In this document: in pieces, positions 5,512 through 6,063 of the stretch
Numbering within the stretch: the stretch's first letter is position 1
Layout: every line of letters starts with the position of its first letter
From: an uncultured Collinsella sp.
Lineage (GTDB): Bacteria > Actinomycetota > Coriobacteriia > Coriobacteriales > Coriobacteriaceae
Length of the DNA: 6,063 nt
NCBI GenBank assembly: GCA_902496375.1
Contig: CABVAS010000104.1
Coordinates: 1-6,063 of the forward strand
Reading direction: 5' to 3'
Program-made: the position numbers and the translations under genes
The notes under the pieces: model-generated
The model's input: only the letters and a program-made list of their open reading frames with translations
Told to the model about the DNA's origin: nothing
Database searches by the model: none

Positions 5512-5539
5512 ACCGTTTGGCGCCCGGGCGGCGGACGGT
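5512..5539 (+). promoter_or_regulatory. second possible stem near the purM ribosome binding site
   Basis: ACCG (5512-5515) can pair with CGGT (5536-5539) around an inner palindrome CGCCCGGGCG (5521-5530). It ends eight bases before the Shine-Dalgarno AGGAAGG (5548-5554), so folding could influence initiation. The pairing is seen by eye only. Confidence 0.25.
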
Positions 5540-5559
5540 AGTGGGAGAGGAAGGCTCAG

Positions 5560-6063
5560 ATGAGCGACAGCAAACATGTGACGTATGAGGATGCCGGCGT
5601 CGATACCGCCGAGGGCGGCCGCGCCGTCGACGCTATTAAGCAAATGGTTAAGGACACCAACCGTCCCGAGGTCATCGGCGGCATCGGTGGCTTTGGTGGC
5701 CTGTTCTCGGCCGCCGCGCTTAAGGATATGGAAGACCCGATTCTGATTAGCGGTACCGACGGCGTGGGCACCAAGCTCGTGCTCGCCCAGATTATGGACC
5801 GTCACGAGACGGTGGGCCAGGACCTGGTCGCTATGTGCGTCAACGACATTCTGGCTTCGGGCGCCGAGCCGCTGTTCTTCCTGGACTACGTTGCCATCGG
5901 CCACATCGAGGCCGAGCACATGGCAAAGATCATCAAGGGTGTGGCCGACGGTTGCAAGCTCGCGGGCTGCGCGCTCGTGGGCGGCGAGATGGCCGAGCAC
6001 CCGGGCGTTATGGCTCCTGCCGACTACGACCTTGCCGGATTTACCGTGGGCGTTGTCGACCGT
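5560..6063 (+). CDS. purM: PurM, phosphoribosylformylglycinamidine cyclo-ligase (AIR synthetase), 3' end cut off by the window
   Basis: ATP-dependent cytosolic enzyme that closes the imidazole ring, turning FGAM into AIR, whose carboxylated form is the substrate of PurE. The 168 visible residues run without a stop to the window edge, about half of the usual 340-350. They align closely to the E. coli N-terminus: YEDAGVD at 9-15, GIGGFGG at 41-47, the nucleotide-binding SGTDGVGTK at 64-72, AMCVNDIL at 91-98, GAEPLFFLDY at 101-110 and GGEMAEHPG at 141-149. The start is ATG 5560 with AGGAAGG five bases upstream. It lies 156 bases after purF, beyond a hairpin, so it either has its own promoter (GATACT at 5458-5463 is only a weak -10 candidate) or depends on read-through. 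purN often follows purM in other bacteria, but nothing beyond the edge can be seen. Confidence 0.96.
   Translation, partial: MSDSKHVTYEDAGVDTAEGGRAVDAIKQMVKDTNRPEVIGGIGGFGGLFSAAALKDMEDPILISGTDGVGTKLVLAQIMDRHETVGQDLVAMCVNDILASGAEPLFFLDYVAIGHIEAEHMAKIIKGVADGCKLAGCALVGGEMAEHPGVMAPADYDLAGFTVGVVDR

Noticed and set aside
3655..6000. A 781-codon open frame on the minus strand antisense to purF and purM
   Set aside because: It mirrors two unmistakable conserved enzymes. Its composition, rich in Ala, His, Val, Gly and Arg with no domain, is what a GC-rich codon bias produces on the opposite strand. It has no convincing ribosome binding site, and its passage through the 156-base gap is within chance.

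Overview
The window looks like an ordinary chromosomal stretch of a GC-rich (about 60% by eye) Gram-positive bacterium. It carries most of a de novo purine module split by unrelated envelope genes. A member of the Coriobacteriia close to Collinsella is my best guess. The grounds are high GC, strong Shine-Dalgarno sites, a class B sortase, a CmpB-type membrane protein, and a PurF of the Bacillus type (cleaved leader before the catalytic Cys, four Fe-S cysteines). The organism is inferred from protein style only; no rRNA or other marker is present.

Layout. Positions 1-134 are a leader with a weak promoter and two small inverted repeats. A plus-strand run follows: purE (135-599), a membrane-anchored class B sortase (636-1634) and a MoaE-like protein (1702-2118). 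The run ends at a 16-bp perfect hairpin (2149-2187), which also serves the convergent minus-strand gene 2209-3438, a polytopic membrane protein with a C-terminal PF06541 (putative ABC transporter type IV/CmpB) domain. A 294-bp divergent intergenic region (3439-3732) holds a TATAAT promoter for purF (3733-5403). A hairpin overlapping the purF stop, then a structured 156-bp gap, leads into purM (5560 to beyond the window edge).

How the genes work together. PurF makes phosphoribosylamine from PRPP and glutamine (step 1), PurM closes the imidazole ring to AIR (step 5), and PurE moves the carboxyl group of N5-CAIR to give CAIR (step 6). The sortase, MoaE-like and PF06541 genes have no known role in purine synthesis; the first two probably share purE's transcript.

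Points worth a second look are the purM leader and the overlapping alternative hairpins at the purF stop, a MoaE-like protein lacking part of the catalytic set, a sortase with a long basic disordered cytoplasmic tail, two possible starts and an inserted segment in PurF, and a short REP-like repeat seen twice. I found no convincing evidence of a wholly new system, CRISPR array, mobile element or RNA gene.
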